Source: Tissierella simiarum
GTDB lineage: Bacteria; Bacillota; Clostridia; Tissierellales; Tissierellaceae
Assembly (NCBI RefSeq): GCF_018917865.1
Contig: NZ_JAHLPM010000003.1
Location: 124,001 to 188,000, forward strand
Reading direction: 5' to 3'
DNA: 64,000 nt
This document shows positions 1 to 6,864 of the stretch, in pieces. The notes below the pieces were generated by a model. The model made no database searches. It was not told where the DNA came from and saw only the letters and a list, made by a program, of their open reading frames with translations. The position numbers were made by a program, and so were the translations under genes. Numbering within the stretch: position 1 is the stretch's first letter; each line of letters begins with the position of its first letter.

Positions 1-1790
1 AACCAAATGCATTGGACGGTAAAGATGGGGAGTATGCAAATACTGAGGCCCATGATAATACAGGACGATTTATACCATATTGGAATCGTGGAAATGGTAT
101 AGTTGGTCTTCAATCATGTGAAAGTACATATGATAATTTAGATGAGAGTGGATTATGGTATCAAACTTCTAAAAATTCAAAACAACAAGCAGTCTTGGAT
201 CCAGTTACTTATAATCTTCAAGGACAAAATGTGATGTTAGTTTCAGTTACATCTCCTATTATATATAATAATGAGGTAGTAGGTGTTGTAGGAGTAGATA
301 TTTCCTTGGATAGACTGCAAGAGGTTATACAGGAAATAACTCTATATGATAGTGGATATGCCTTATTAGTTACTGGCAAAGGATTAATTGTAGGACACAA
401 AGATAAGGAATTACTTGGACAAAATGAATTTGAAATATTCGATAACGAAGAATTTAAACAAGCTATTTCTAATGGAGAACATGTGACTTTAGAAAGAGAA
501 CTTTCTAGTAATAGAGGAAAAGAAATTTTAACTTTAGCCCCTGTAAATACTGATGAAACAAGTTCTAAGTGGTCTTTTATATCCGCTATACCAAGAAATG
601 AAATATATAAAGAGCTAAATCAATCTATAATTGCTGTTAGTATTACAAGCTGTATAGTGATAGTAATACTGATAGTCTTAATATTAATAGTTGCAACATC
701 CATATCAAAACCAATTGTAAATTTATCTAAGATTATTGAAAAATTATCGAATTATGATCTAACCGTTGATGAAAATAGTGAAGTAATAAAATATCTAAAT
801 AGAGAAGATGAAATAGGGATTATTGCTAAATCTTTGAAAGTTATGAAGGCAAATTTTGTTGACCTAATTAAAAAAATAGCTGATAATTCACAGCAAGTAG
901 CATCTTCTTCAGAAGAGTTAACTGCTACTACTCAACAATCTGCTGCAGCCTCTGAAGAAGTAGCAAGAACGATTGATGAAATTGCAAGAGGAGCAAGTGA
1001 TCAAGCAAAAGATACAGAGCAAGGAGCAGTAAATATTGATAACTTAGGTAAGGAAATAGAAAGAAATCAAAGAGATGTAAAAAGCTTAAATAATGCTGCT
1101 AATGAAGTTAACAAACTAAAAGATGAAGGTTTTGAAATTATAAAAGACCTTGTTGAAAAAACTAAGACTACAAATAATTCAGTTGAAGAGATACATGAAA
1201 TTATTACAAACACCAATGAAAGTGCAGAAAAAATAAAAAGTGCTAGTCAAATGATAAAAAATATTGCAGAACAGACAAATTTATTAGCCTTAAATGCAGC
1301 AATAGAAGCTGCTAGAGCAGGAGAAGCAGGTAGAGGGTTTGCAGTTGTAGCAGAAGAAATAAGGAAACTAGCAGAAGAATCTAATGAGTTCACAGAAGAA
1401 ATTACTATGATTATTGGAGATTTAACAAATAAAACAGGATATGCTGTCAGTACCATACAAGAAGTTGAGGAAATAGTAATATCTCAAACCCATAGTGTAG
1501 AAATGACAAATAATAAATTTGAAGGAATATCCTCAGCCATTGAAAAGATGAAGGAAGTAATTGTGTCAATAAATCAATCAGGATTAGAGATGGAAAAGAA
1601 AAAAGAAGAGATAATTGGTGTAATACAAAATTTATCAGCCATATCAGAAGAAAATGCAGCTGGTACAGAAGAAGCCTCTGCATCTGTAGAAGAACAAGCT
1701 GCTTCTATGGAAGAAATCTCAAATGCAAGTGAAGCATTATCAAAACTAGCGGAAGAAATGCAGGAAAGTATTGCACAGTTTAAATATTAA
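1..1790 (+). CDS. Methyl-accepting chemotaxis protein, 5' end outside window
   Basis: Chemoreceptor that senses a ligand outside the cell and signals to CheA/CheW. The reading frame is open from base 3, so the gene begins upstream of the window; about 595 codons are visible. Seen in order: the C-terminal part of a dCache-type sensor ([12 protein letters not shown] is typical), a transmembrane segment of about 25 residues near bases 630-700, a HAMP linker ([15 protein letters not shown]), and a long coiled-coil signalling domain with the hairpin tip region containing [20 protein letters not shown]. It is a close paralogue of the complete 703-residue receptor at 11078-13189; the sensor parts differ at scattered residues while the signalling domains are almost identical. 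A terminator hairpin follows. The ligand cannot be told from sequence. Confidence 0.95.
   Translation, partial: PNALDGKDGEYANTEAHDNTGRFIPYWNRGNGIVGLQSCESTYDNLDESGLWYQTSKNSKQQAVLDPVTYNLQGQNVMLVSVTSPIIYNNEVVGVVGVDISLDRLQEVIQEITLYDSGYALLVTGKGLIVGHKDKELLGQNEFEIFDNEEFKQAISNGEHVTLERELSSNRGKEILTLAPVNTDETSSKWSFISAIPRNEIYKELNQSIIAVSITSCIVIVILIVLILIVATSISKPIVNLSKIIEKLSNYDLTVDENSEVIKYLNREDEIGIIAKSLKVMKANFVDLIKKIADNSQQVASSSEELTATTQQSAAASEEVARTIDEIARGASDQAKDTEQGAVNIDNLGKEIERNQRDVKSLNNAANEVNKLKDEGFEIIKDLVEKTKTTNNSVEEIHEIITNTNESAEKIKSASQMIKNIAEQTNLLALNAAIEAARAGEAGRGFAVVAEEIRKLAEESNEFTEEITMIIGDLTNKTGYAVSTIQEVEEIVISQTHSVEMTNNKFEGISSAIEKMKEVIVSINQSGLEMEKKKEEIIGVIQNLSAISEENAAGTEEASASVEEQAASMEEISNASEALSKLAEEMQESIAQFKY
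1149..1537 (+). repeat. Direct repeat copy 1 (MCP signalling domain)
   Basis: This 389-base tract is identical, base for base, to 12548-12936. It sits inside a longer repeat of about 925 bases (872-1797 against 12271-13196) with only scattered differences, mostly at third codon positions. Identity at silent sites indicates recent duplication or gene conversion. The two copies are in the same orientation, 11,399 bases apart. Confidence 0.9.
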
Positions 1791-1841
1791 AAAAGTGTAT
1801 AGAAGCCTTTAGATATTTATATTTGGTAATAATTTTAAAAG

Positions 1842-1898
1842 TAGGTGATTTGATAATAACTAACAAAAAATTAGTATTTCAATCACCTATTTTGTTTT
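1842..1898 (+). terminator. Intrinsic terminator after MCP
   Basis: TAGGTGATT (1842-1850) pairs with AATCACCTA (1881-1889), with an inner AACTAA/TTAGT stem, and is followed by TTTTGTTTT. It ends the chemoreceptor transcript. Confidence 0.8.
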
Positions 1899-1982
1899 AA
1901 TTGTAAGAGCTAAAAAAATTATAATAGATTTCTATAAAATCAATAATTTCTATAAAAACCGTATAAAATTAAAATTTACATA

Positions 1983-2013
1983 TTGTTTGCTACGTTACGT
2001 CATATACTATAAT
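1983..2013 (+). promoter_or_regulatory. MerR-type promoter with 19-base spacer
   Basis: A TTGTTT -35 (1983-1988) and TATAAT -10 (2008-2013) are separated by 19 bases, and the palindrome ACGTTACGT (1992-2000) lies in the spacer. Overlong spacers with a central dyad are characteristic of promoters activated by MerR-family regulators. No merR gene is nearby, and the transporter this promoter serves is broken, so the site may be a relic. Confidence 0.5.
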
Positions 2014-2085
2014 AGACTTGAGGAGATTAATCTATTACAAATCAGAATATAAAAATACCTGAATTTATAGAAGGAGGAAACAGAA

Positions 2086-2725
2086 ATGAGTGTTGCTTTA
2101 AGTGTGGATAGCCTTAAAAAAACATATGGCAGCTTTACTGCAGTTAATAATCTTAGCTTTGAAGTAAGAAAGGGAGAAGTATTTGGTCTATTAGGTCCTA
2201 ATGGTGCAGGAAAAACTACAACGTTGGAATGTATAGAGGGGATAAAAAAATTTGATAAAAGTAGGGAATATTCCTCTTTGGGTATTACTTTTTACTAATT
2301 TTTTATCTGCTTTGATTCATATGTTATTAGTTTCTTTAATTATCTATATATCAGCCCCAATTATATTCAAAGCAGATTATCCAATGAATCCTTTAACTTA
2401 TTTTTTATCTTTATTACTATTTATTATCATATGTATAATTATTGGAATAATCATAGGATTAATAGCGAAAAAGCCATCTACAATGACTATGTTATCACAA
2501 CTTGTTTTCTTACCTTCTTTGCTGCTTAGTGGCATTATGTTTCCTTCAGATATGCTTCCAGAATTTTTTATTAAAGTAAGTAGTATTTTTCCAGCAACAC
2601 ATTCTATAAAGATTTTAACCGCTTCAAATAAATTGACTTTAAATTTAATGTTACCGTTAATAATTATAGGAGTAGTAGTAGTCGCTACTTTAGTTATTAC
2701 ATATAAGAAAATATTAGTAGATTGA
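2086..2725 (+). pseudogene. ABC transporter remnant: ATPase N-terminus joined to permease C-terminus
   Basis: Bases 2086 to about 2250 encode the first 54 or so residues of an ABC-2-type drug/antibiotic exporter ATPase, including the Walker A motif GPNGAGKTT and the following LECIEGI. The frame then runs out at 2298. An overlapping frame (about 2252-2725) encodes the last roughly 155 residues of an ABC-2 permease: several hydrophobic segments and the typical LPSLLLSGIMFPSDMLPE stretch. The middle of the ATPase (signature, Walker B) and the first half of the permease are absent. The simplest reading is one deletion of more than 1 kb that joined two adjacent genes out of frame. A good ribosome site (AGAAGGAGGA) and promoter remain, so a short peptide may still be made, but no working transporter can be. 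Confidence 0.8.
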
Positions 2726-2820
2726 AAATAACAAAATTATATAGTTTCCTAATTGGAAGGTCTATAGATTTTAACGTTCAGATTTAAACCACTAAAAAGT
2801 TATAAGAAATAATTACTAAT

Positions 2821-2855
2821 ATGACATACTGTTGTCATATATTCTTATTTATAAT
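2821..2855 (+). promoter_or_regulatory. Palindromic operator and promoter (WYL-type motif, copy 1)
   Basis: ATGACATACTGTTGTCA (2821-2837) is an imperfect palindrome followed 12 bases later by a TATAAT -10 at 2850-2855. The same 17 bases, with a TAGAAT -10 at the same spacing, occur at 25569-25603 just downstream of a WYL-domain regulator gene. No good -35 is present, because the palindrome covers that position. This suggests direct control by the regulator; whether it activates or represses cannot be seen. Confidence 0.6.
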
Positions 2856-2892
2856 TAAAGAAAAAGATTTAATATATAAAGAGGTGGAATTT

Positions 2893-3429
2893 ATGTCTAA
2901 AAAGTCTGAACGAATTCTTGATAGTATCAAATTAAATGTCGGAGAAGATACATATGAAAATTTAATAAAGATTTGCGGGGACTTGCCTTCAAAAGCAACA
3001 TCTACTAAACAAGGAAAATATATAAGAAATATACTTTGTGAACTTGAAAATCAGTTGGATGAAGAAGCTATAGGAATGATAATGAAACCCTGTGGGCACC
3101 TATGCATTTCTAATAAAACAATTAATGAAGCGAAAAAATTATATGAAACATCTGAAACTATTGAAGAATTTTTAGTTTTATTAAATAAAAACCATATTGG
3201 TGGCGGTGAATTACATATGGATAATGGTAATATAATCGGAGTTTACAATAAATGCTATTGTGGGATAGCAAAAAGTGTTAAAGATATGCATCCTACGTAT
3301 TGTAACTGCTCTGCCGGATGGTTTGAAAAATTATTTGAGAGTGTTTTTAAAAAGTCTGTTGAAGTTAAAAAGCTTCAAACAATTTTAGGTGGTTCAGATA
3401 AATGTATTTTTGAAATTAGATTGAATTGA
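2893..3429 (+). CDS. Cysteine-rich conserved protein (DUF6144-like)
   Basis: A 178-residue protein starting at ATG 2893, preceded by AAGAGGTGG; the frame is open further upstream but that part has no ribosome site. Function unknown. The C-terminal half carries conserved-looking cysteines (KPCGHLC, CYCG, YCNCSAGWFEKLFE) and ends in a GGSDKCIFEI segment, a pattern I associate with the DUF6144 family and loosely with the V4R/heme-NO-binding-like fold; that assignment is from memory and is tentative. The cysteines could bind a metal or act as redox thiols. It is a single gene under a palindromic operator identical to that of the WYL-regulated cluster at 25.6 kb, which suggests a stress- or ligand-responsive role shared with those genes. 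Confidence 0.65.
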   Translation: MSKKSERILDSIKLNVGEDTYENLIKICGDLPSKATSTKQGKYIRNILCELENQLDEEAIGMIMKPCGHLCISNKTINEAKKLYETSETIEEFLVLLNKNHIGGGELHMDNGNIIGVYNKCYCGIAKSVKDMHPTYCNCSAGWFEKLFESVFKKSVEVKKLQTILGGSDKCIFEIRLN

Positions 3430-3517
3430 GGTTTTATGAAAGGAATCCCTAATTATTATTGATAAATGAATAGGTCTATGTTATAATCTCTTTAATGTGT
3501 TGAAAGGAGAGTTGCAA

Positions 3518-3562
3518 ATGGGTATTGGTTCTATGAGAATTCGTTATTTAATTGTTAAATAA
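3518..3562 (+). CDS. Erm leader peptide (14 aa)
   Basis: ATG at 3518 follows a strong ribosome site (GAAAGGAGA) and encodes MGIGSMRIRYLIVK, then TAA. The core SMRIR closely resembles the SMRLR of the ErmD leader and the SMRLK/SMRLR of msr and mef leaders, where an Arg-X-Arg/Lys motif makes the ribosome stall when a macrolide is bound. It lies about 360 bases before an Erm methylase gene with an intrinsic terminator in between. This makes it very likely a drug-sensing leader for transcriptional attenuation. The stem AATTGT/ACAATT (3550-3555/3565-3570) overlaps the leader end and would be opened by a stalled ribosome. Confidence 0.75.
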   Translation: MGIGSMRIRYLIVK

Positions 3563-3740
3563 AGACAATTAGATATGTTATAAGGTATAATCGTCTGAAA
3601 ATGCAGGCTTGTTTTGTTGTACCTTATTTCAAAGGATTCTTGTGATGAACATTCATGCAGCTCTATCTTTAAACCTATGCCATGGTTTTTGAATATGGTG
3701 TTTTTATATTAGTTCTAAAAATGCATATAAAATTTTTTAT

Positions 3741-3787
3741 AAAGGCTATAAATGAACAGTTTGTTCGTTTATGGTCTTTTTGTTTTT
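3741..3787 (+). terminator. Attenuator hairpin between erm leader and erm
   Basis: A 17-base-pair stem with a five-base loop: left arm 3741-3757, loop AGTTT, right arm 3763-3779 with only G-U wobbles, then TTTTTGTTTTTT-type tail. It is a strong intrinsic terminator lying after the leader peptide and before the methylase. An earlier hairpin ATAAGGTA/TACCTTAT (3580-3587/3620-3627) and a weaker AAACC/GGTTT stem (3671-3688) lie in the same leader RNA and may be alternative partners. The rest of 3430-3908 shows no other gene. Confidence 0.8.
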
Positions 3788-3873
3788 TGGTATATTTAAT
3801 AATATCATAAAAATTAAGTATTATTATTAATAAATAAAATTGAATAGATACATGTATGATTGTTTAATACACG

Positions 3874-3923
3874 AGAATCCATATTAAATTACTATTTAAA
3901 TTTTATGAATGGTGGTGGATTCT
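3874..3923 (+). promoter_or_regulatory. Stem that can hide the erm ribosome site
   Basis: AGAATCCA (3874-3881) is the exact complement of TGGATTCT (3916-3923), which abuts the GTG start at 3924 and overlaps the GGTGG ribosome site. Folding would mask translation initiation, as in translational attenuation of other erm genes. It is a computed-by-eye pairing with a 34-base loop and needs a folding check. Confidence 0.45.
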
Positions 3924-4826
3924 GTGTTTAATAAAAATAAAGAGTTAAATAACAATAATATGTTAAAGATAGAAAATTCACAAAATTTTCTACACAGTAA
4001 AAAGTTGGTAGTTAAGCTAATTGAGAGAAGTAATATAAATAAAAATGACATTATTATTGAAATTGGTCCAGGAAAAGGGATTATTACTAAAGAACTATCA
4101 ATAAAATCAAAGAAAGTATACGGGATAGAATATGATCTTCATTTATATAAAAAGCTTAAACATATGTTTTCAGATATAAAAAATGTTGAAATTATATATG
4201 AGAATTTTCTAGAATTTGAGTTGCCAGAGAAATATAAATACAAAATTTTCTCTAGTATTCCATTTAATATTACAGCAGAAATTTTATTGAAAATAACATC
4301 TTGTTCTAATCCTCCTAAAGACACATACATTATTATTCAAGAAGAGGCAGCTAGAAAATATGCTGGAAATCCTTATAATAATGAGTGTATGCGTTCTTTA
4401 CTTCTTAAACCGTATTTTGATTTTGAAATTATTTATAAGCTTAAAAATACGGATTTTACACCTATACCTAAAGTCAATAGTGTTTTACTCCATATTAAAA
4501 AAAGAGAAAATATTTTAATAAATCAAAATGAGGCTGAGTTGTATAGGGATTTCATTGCATATGTTTTTAGTAGCAGTGGTAAAAGTATAAAGGAAAGGTG
4601 TAAGTATATTTTTTCCCATAAACAACTTAAACGTCTTTCACAAGATATAGGATTTCAAACTACTGATAGTCCAGTTAATTTAAGTTTTGAGCAATGGCTT
4701 AGAGTATTTCAATATTTTATTGTTGGTGTTTCTATAGATAAGCAAAGATTAGTTTATAACTCATATTCTAGGCATCTTAATGAACAAAAGAAAATAGATA
4801 AAGTTCATCGAAACTTTAGAAGTTGA
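3924..4826 (+). CDS. erm: 23S rRNA (adenine-N6) methyltransferase, Erm family
   Basis: A 300-residue SAM-dependent enzyme expected to methylate A2058 of 23S rRNA and so block macrolide, lincosamide and streptogramin B binding. Visible motifs: SQNFLHSKK near residues 19-27 (Erm/KsgA N-terminus), SAM motif IEIGPGKG at 45-52, and the target-adenine motif SSIPFNI near 112, closer to Erm (GSIPY/NIPY) than to the NLPY of KsgA. The rest matches family length plus a basic C-terminal tail rich in Lys, Arg and His. I chose GTG 3924 because GGTGG sits five bases upstream; an in-frame ATG at 3909 lacks a ribosome site. Upstream leader peptide and attenuator point to inducible expression. A housekeeping KsgA role is unlikely given this control region, but the exact Erm class cannot be fixed by eye. 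Confidence 0.85.
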   Translation: MFNKNKELNNNNMLKIENSQNFLHSKKLVVKLIERSNINKNDIIIEIGPGKGIITKELSIKSKKVYGIEYDLHLYKKLKHMFSDIKNVEIIYENFLEFELPEKYKYKIFSSIPFNITAEILLKITSCSNPPKDTYIIIQEEAARKYAGNPYNNECMRSLLLKPYFDFEIIYKLKNTDFTPIPKVNSVLLHIKKRENILINQNEAELYRDFIAYVFSSSGKSIKERCKYIFSHKQLKRLSQDIGFQTTDSPVNLSFEQWLRVFQYFIVGVSIDKQRLVYNSYSRHLNEQKKIDKVHRNFRS

Positions 4827-4898
4827 AAAGCTTTAAGAAATAAAACTTATCATTAGATATTTTAAAATTGTATAATATATGATATTATAGGACTAAAC

Positions 4899-4918
4899 AA
4901 TAATGATAACCATTATCA
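4899..4918 (+). promoter_or_regulatory. Fur box before AraC regulator
   Basis: TGATAACCATTATCA (4904-4918) matches the 7-1-7 Fur consensus TGATAATNATTATCA at all but one paired position. It lies 80 bases before the AraC-family gene, so that gene is probably repressed by iron-loaded Fur. Confidence 0.75.
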
Positions 4919-4997
4919 ATAAATAATAATGAAAATTAATAAATTTATAGAAAATATTTAAATTAAGCATATATGCGGTCAATAAAGGGGGATAAAT

Positions 4998-6002
4998 ATG
5001 TCCGATAAAATAGAACAATATAATATTAAAAATTTAATGGATAGGGAATGTTCTTTCTGTGAAGGACTCAATAAAATATATAATTTAAAAACTAAACAAT
5101 ATAAATTCGAAATCTCTAAAGAAACTGGTAATGGATATTTTAGACAAATTGCTTCTGGTGAAAATATCCAAGTTATAGATTTTGATATGACTTTCTGTAG
5201 ACATATGGAAGTTGAAGGAATGTCAAGAACTCCCCATGTTGATATGTTTTTTTGTATTGGAGATGGAATTGAATGGAGATTTCATGGGAGGAGAAGTAAG
5301 TTTGAACTTTTAAATGGTGATAGTTTTTTAGCCAAAACTAAAAATAAAGAAAATGTAAAGCGATGTATTTATCCATCAGGACATAAATTTCAGTTCATAG
5401 AGGTTAAAATTCATCCAAAAAAATTCAAACAAATTATACAAAGCATTGAAAATGAGTGGAGAATTTTCTGTAAAGGTAAATACGATGAGATTTTTTATAA
5501 ATGTAAGATTACTCCGTCTATAACCGTAGTTTTACAGCAAATGATTAATTGTCCCTATGAAAAAGGATTAAGAGATATCTATATGGAAGGTAAAATATTT
5601 GAGCTTTTTGCAATATATTTAAATGAAGCAGTTTATCAACGAGAGAAACGTAATTTAGTAAAGTTGTCTAAAGAAGATATTAGTAGTATTTATAAGGCTC
5701 AACAAATTTTAAATAATAATATAACAGCTCCTCCATCTATAACTTCTTTATCTAAAATGGTATGCCTTAATGAATTTAAACTGAAAAACGGTTTTAAAGA
5801 GATTTTTGGAGAAACAATATATGCTTATGTTATTGATAGAAGGTTAGAGACTGCTCAATTACTCTTTGAAGAAAAGAATATGCAGGTTAGCGAAGTAGCA
5901 AGTATGGTAGGCTATGCAAATATGAGCCATTTTGCTCTAGCTTTCCGTAAGAAATTTGGCATCAATCCTGGAGAATATTTACGTAATGTAGTAAAACAAT
6001 AA
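4998..6002 (+). CDS. AraC-family regulator of iron/siderophore transport
   Basis: A 334-residue transcription factor. Start ATG 4998 follows AAAGGGGGA. The N-terminal 220 residues form a ligand-sensing region without a cupin pattern I can name; the C-terminal 100 residues hold two helix-turn-helix units, ending in VASMVGYANMSHFALAFRKKFGINPGEY, the AraC signature. It has a Fur box upstream and lies before a Fur-family gene and two ABC half-transporters. In YbtA- and PchR-type systems an AraC protein senses the ferric siderophore and switches on its importer, and I infer the same role here. A terminator hairpin follows at 6078. Confidence 0.85.
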   Translation: MSDKIEQYNIKNLMDRECSFCEGLNKIYNLKTKQYKFEISKETGNGYFRQIASGENIQVIDFDMTFCRHMEVEGMSRTPHVDMFFCIGDGIEWRFHGRRSKFELLNGDSFLAKTKNKENVKRCIYPSGHKFQFIEVKIHPKKFKQIIQSIENEWRIFCKGKYDEIFYKCKITPSITVVLQQMINCPYEKGLRDIYMEGKIFELFAIYLNEAVYQREKRNLVKLSKEDISSIYKAQQILNNNITAPPSITSLSKMVCLNEFKLKNGFKEIFGETIYAYVIDRRLETAQLLFEEKNMQVSEVASMVGYANMSHFALAFRKKFGINPGEYLRNVVKQ

Positions 6003-6077
6003 TTGAATACGATGAGCAGAGTAGTATGAATTTAGTAGAAGTAATAGAGAGTAAAGCTAAAATAATAAAACATTTAT

Positions 6078-6117
6078 AAATGCTGTATCAGTAAAACACT
6101 GGCAGCATTTTTTTATT
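6078..6117 (+). terminator. Intrinsic terminator after araC-type gene
   Basis: AAATGCTG (6078-6085) pairs with CAGCATTT (6103-6110), with an inner CAGT/ACTG stem, then a run of T. It separates the AraC gene from the Fur-family gene, which has its own Fur box. Confidence 0.85.
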
Positions 6118-6185
6118 TAAAATCCTTTTTTCATCTATAAATATCCGTTTATGAGTAGATAGGTTAGAATGGTTTCTTTTATAAT

Positions 6186-6200
6186 TGATAATCATTTTCA
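6186..6200 (+). promoter_or_regulatory. Fur box before fur-family gene
   Basis: TGATAATCATTTTCA matches the 7-1-7 Fur consensus at 14 of 15 positions. It lies about 130 bases before the Fur-family gene and implies iron-dependent autoregulation and co-control of the ABC genes downstream. Confidence 0.7.
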
Positions 6201-6241
6201 TTTAAAACTCTAAAGTTAATATATCGGTGATTTATGAGGTG

Positions 6242-6313
6242 GTGAAAAAGTTAGTTGGCTACTATTTAAACTTTAAAAAATTAAAATCTGATTGTAAGGT
6301 GATATACCTATAA
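6242..6313 (+). CDS. Possible 23-aa small ORF before fur-family gene
   Basis: GTG 6242 opens a frame of 23 codons (MKKLVGYYLNFKKLK...) ending just before the fur ribosome site. GAGGTG precedes it but is too close to be an ideal ribosome site. It lies between the Fur box and the Fur-family gene, so it would be iron-regulated if real. I do not recognise it; it may be chance. Confidence 0.2.
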   Translation: MKKLVGYYLNFKKLKSDCKVIYL

Positions 6314-6333
6314 AAGAAAAGGAGAATTAACAA

Positions 6334-6801
6334 ATGTCAAAGTTATCATCTGAAGAGCTGAAATATATAAAGAAGAAATTAATCGATAAAGGTTATAAGT
6401 TAACTGAACAAAGGGAGACGATATTAAATGTTATTGTAGAAAATAAAATTAGACATTTATCCATAGACGAAATTTATGAACTTGTTAAAATCACATTACC
6501 TGATATAGGCATAGCAACAGTTTATAGGACTATAGTTTTGTTGAAAAAATTAGATCTTTTATGTGAAGTTGACTTGGGCGACGGTTTTGCTAGGTATGAG
6601 ATTGTTTATTTAGATAAAGAACGCTATCATCCTCACTTAATTTGTTCAAGTTGCGGGAAAATAATAGAAGTGAAAGATAGTTTATTAGAATTAGTAGAAT
6701 TTACAATAGAGAAAGAAAGTAATTTTAAAATAATAACTCGTAACATTGTGTTTTATGGACTTTGTAATGAATGTGATAATAATAAAATTTTATCTGGTTA
6801 A
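6334..6801 (+). CDS. Fur-family metal-responsive regulator
   Basis: A 155-residue repressor with an N-terminal winged helix (GYKLTEQRETIL, then DIGIATVYRTI as recognition helix region) and a C-terminal dimer/metal domain with HPHLICSSCGK and a final LCNEC. The two CxxC pairs form the structural zinc site of Fur/PerR/Zur proteins. Ribosome site AAAAGGAGA lies before ATG 6334. The gene sits behind a Fur box and 63 bases before two ABC genes, so an iron-sensing (Fur) rather than peroxide (PerR) or zinc (Zur) role is the best guess, although these subfamilies cannot be separated reliably by eye. Confidence 0.85.
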   Translation: MSKLSSEELKYIKKKLIDKGYKLTEQRETILNVIVENKIRHLSIDEIYELVKITLPDIGIATVYRTIVLLKKLDLLCEVDLGDGFARYEIVYLDKERYHPHLICSSCGKIIEVKDSLLELVEFTIEKESNFKIITRNIVFYGLCNECDNNKILSG

Positions 6802-6864
6802 AAAGATAAATTTAAAAATATTAAAAACAAAATAAGTGGATTTATTGTAAAGGAGGCAAAAACT

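Noticed and set aside
1247-1456. Antisense 69-codon frame inside the first MCP gene, identical to one at 12646-12855
   Set aside because: It is the mirror of the conserved signalling domain, repeated only because the genes are duplicated. No ribosome site.
3924-4826. KsgA (16S rRNA dimethylase) instead of Erm
   Set aside because: The target motif is SSIPF rather than NLPY, and the leader peptide with attenuator is typical of macrolide resistance genes.
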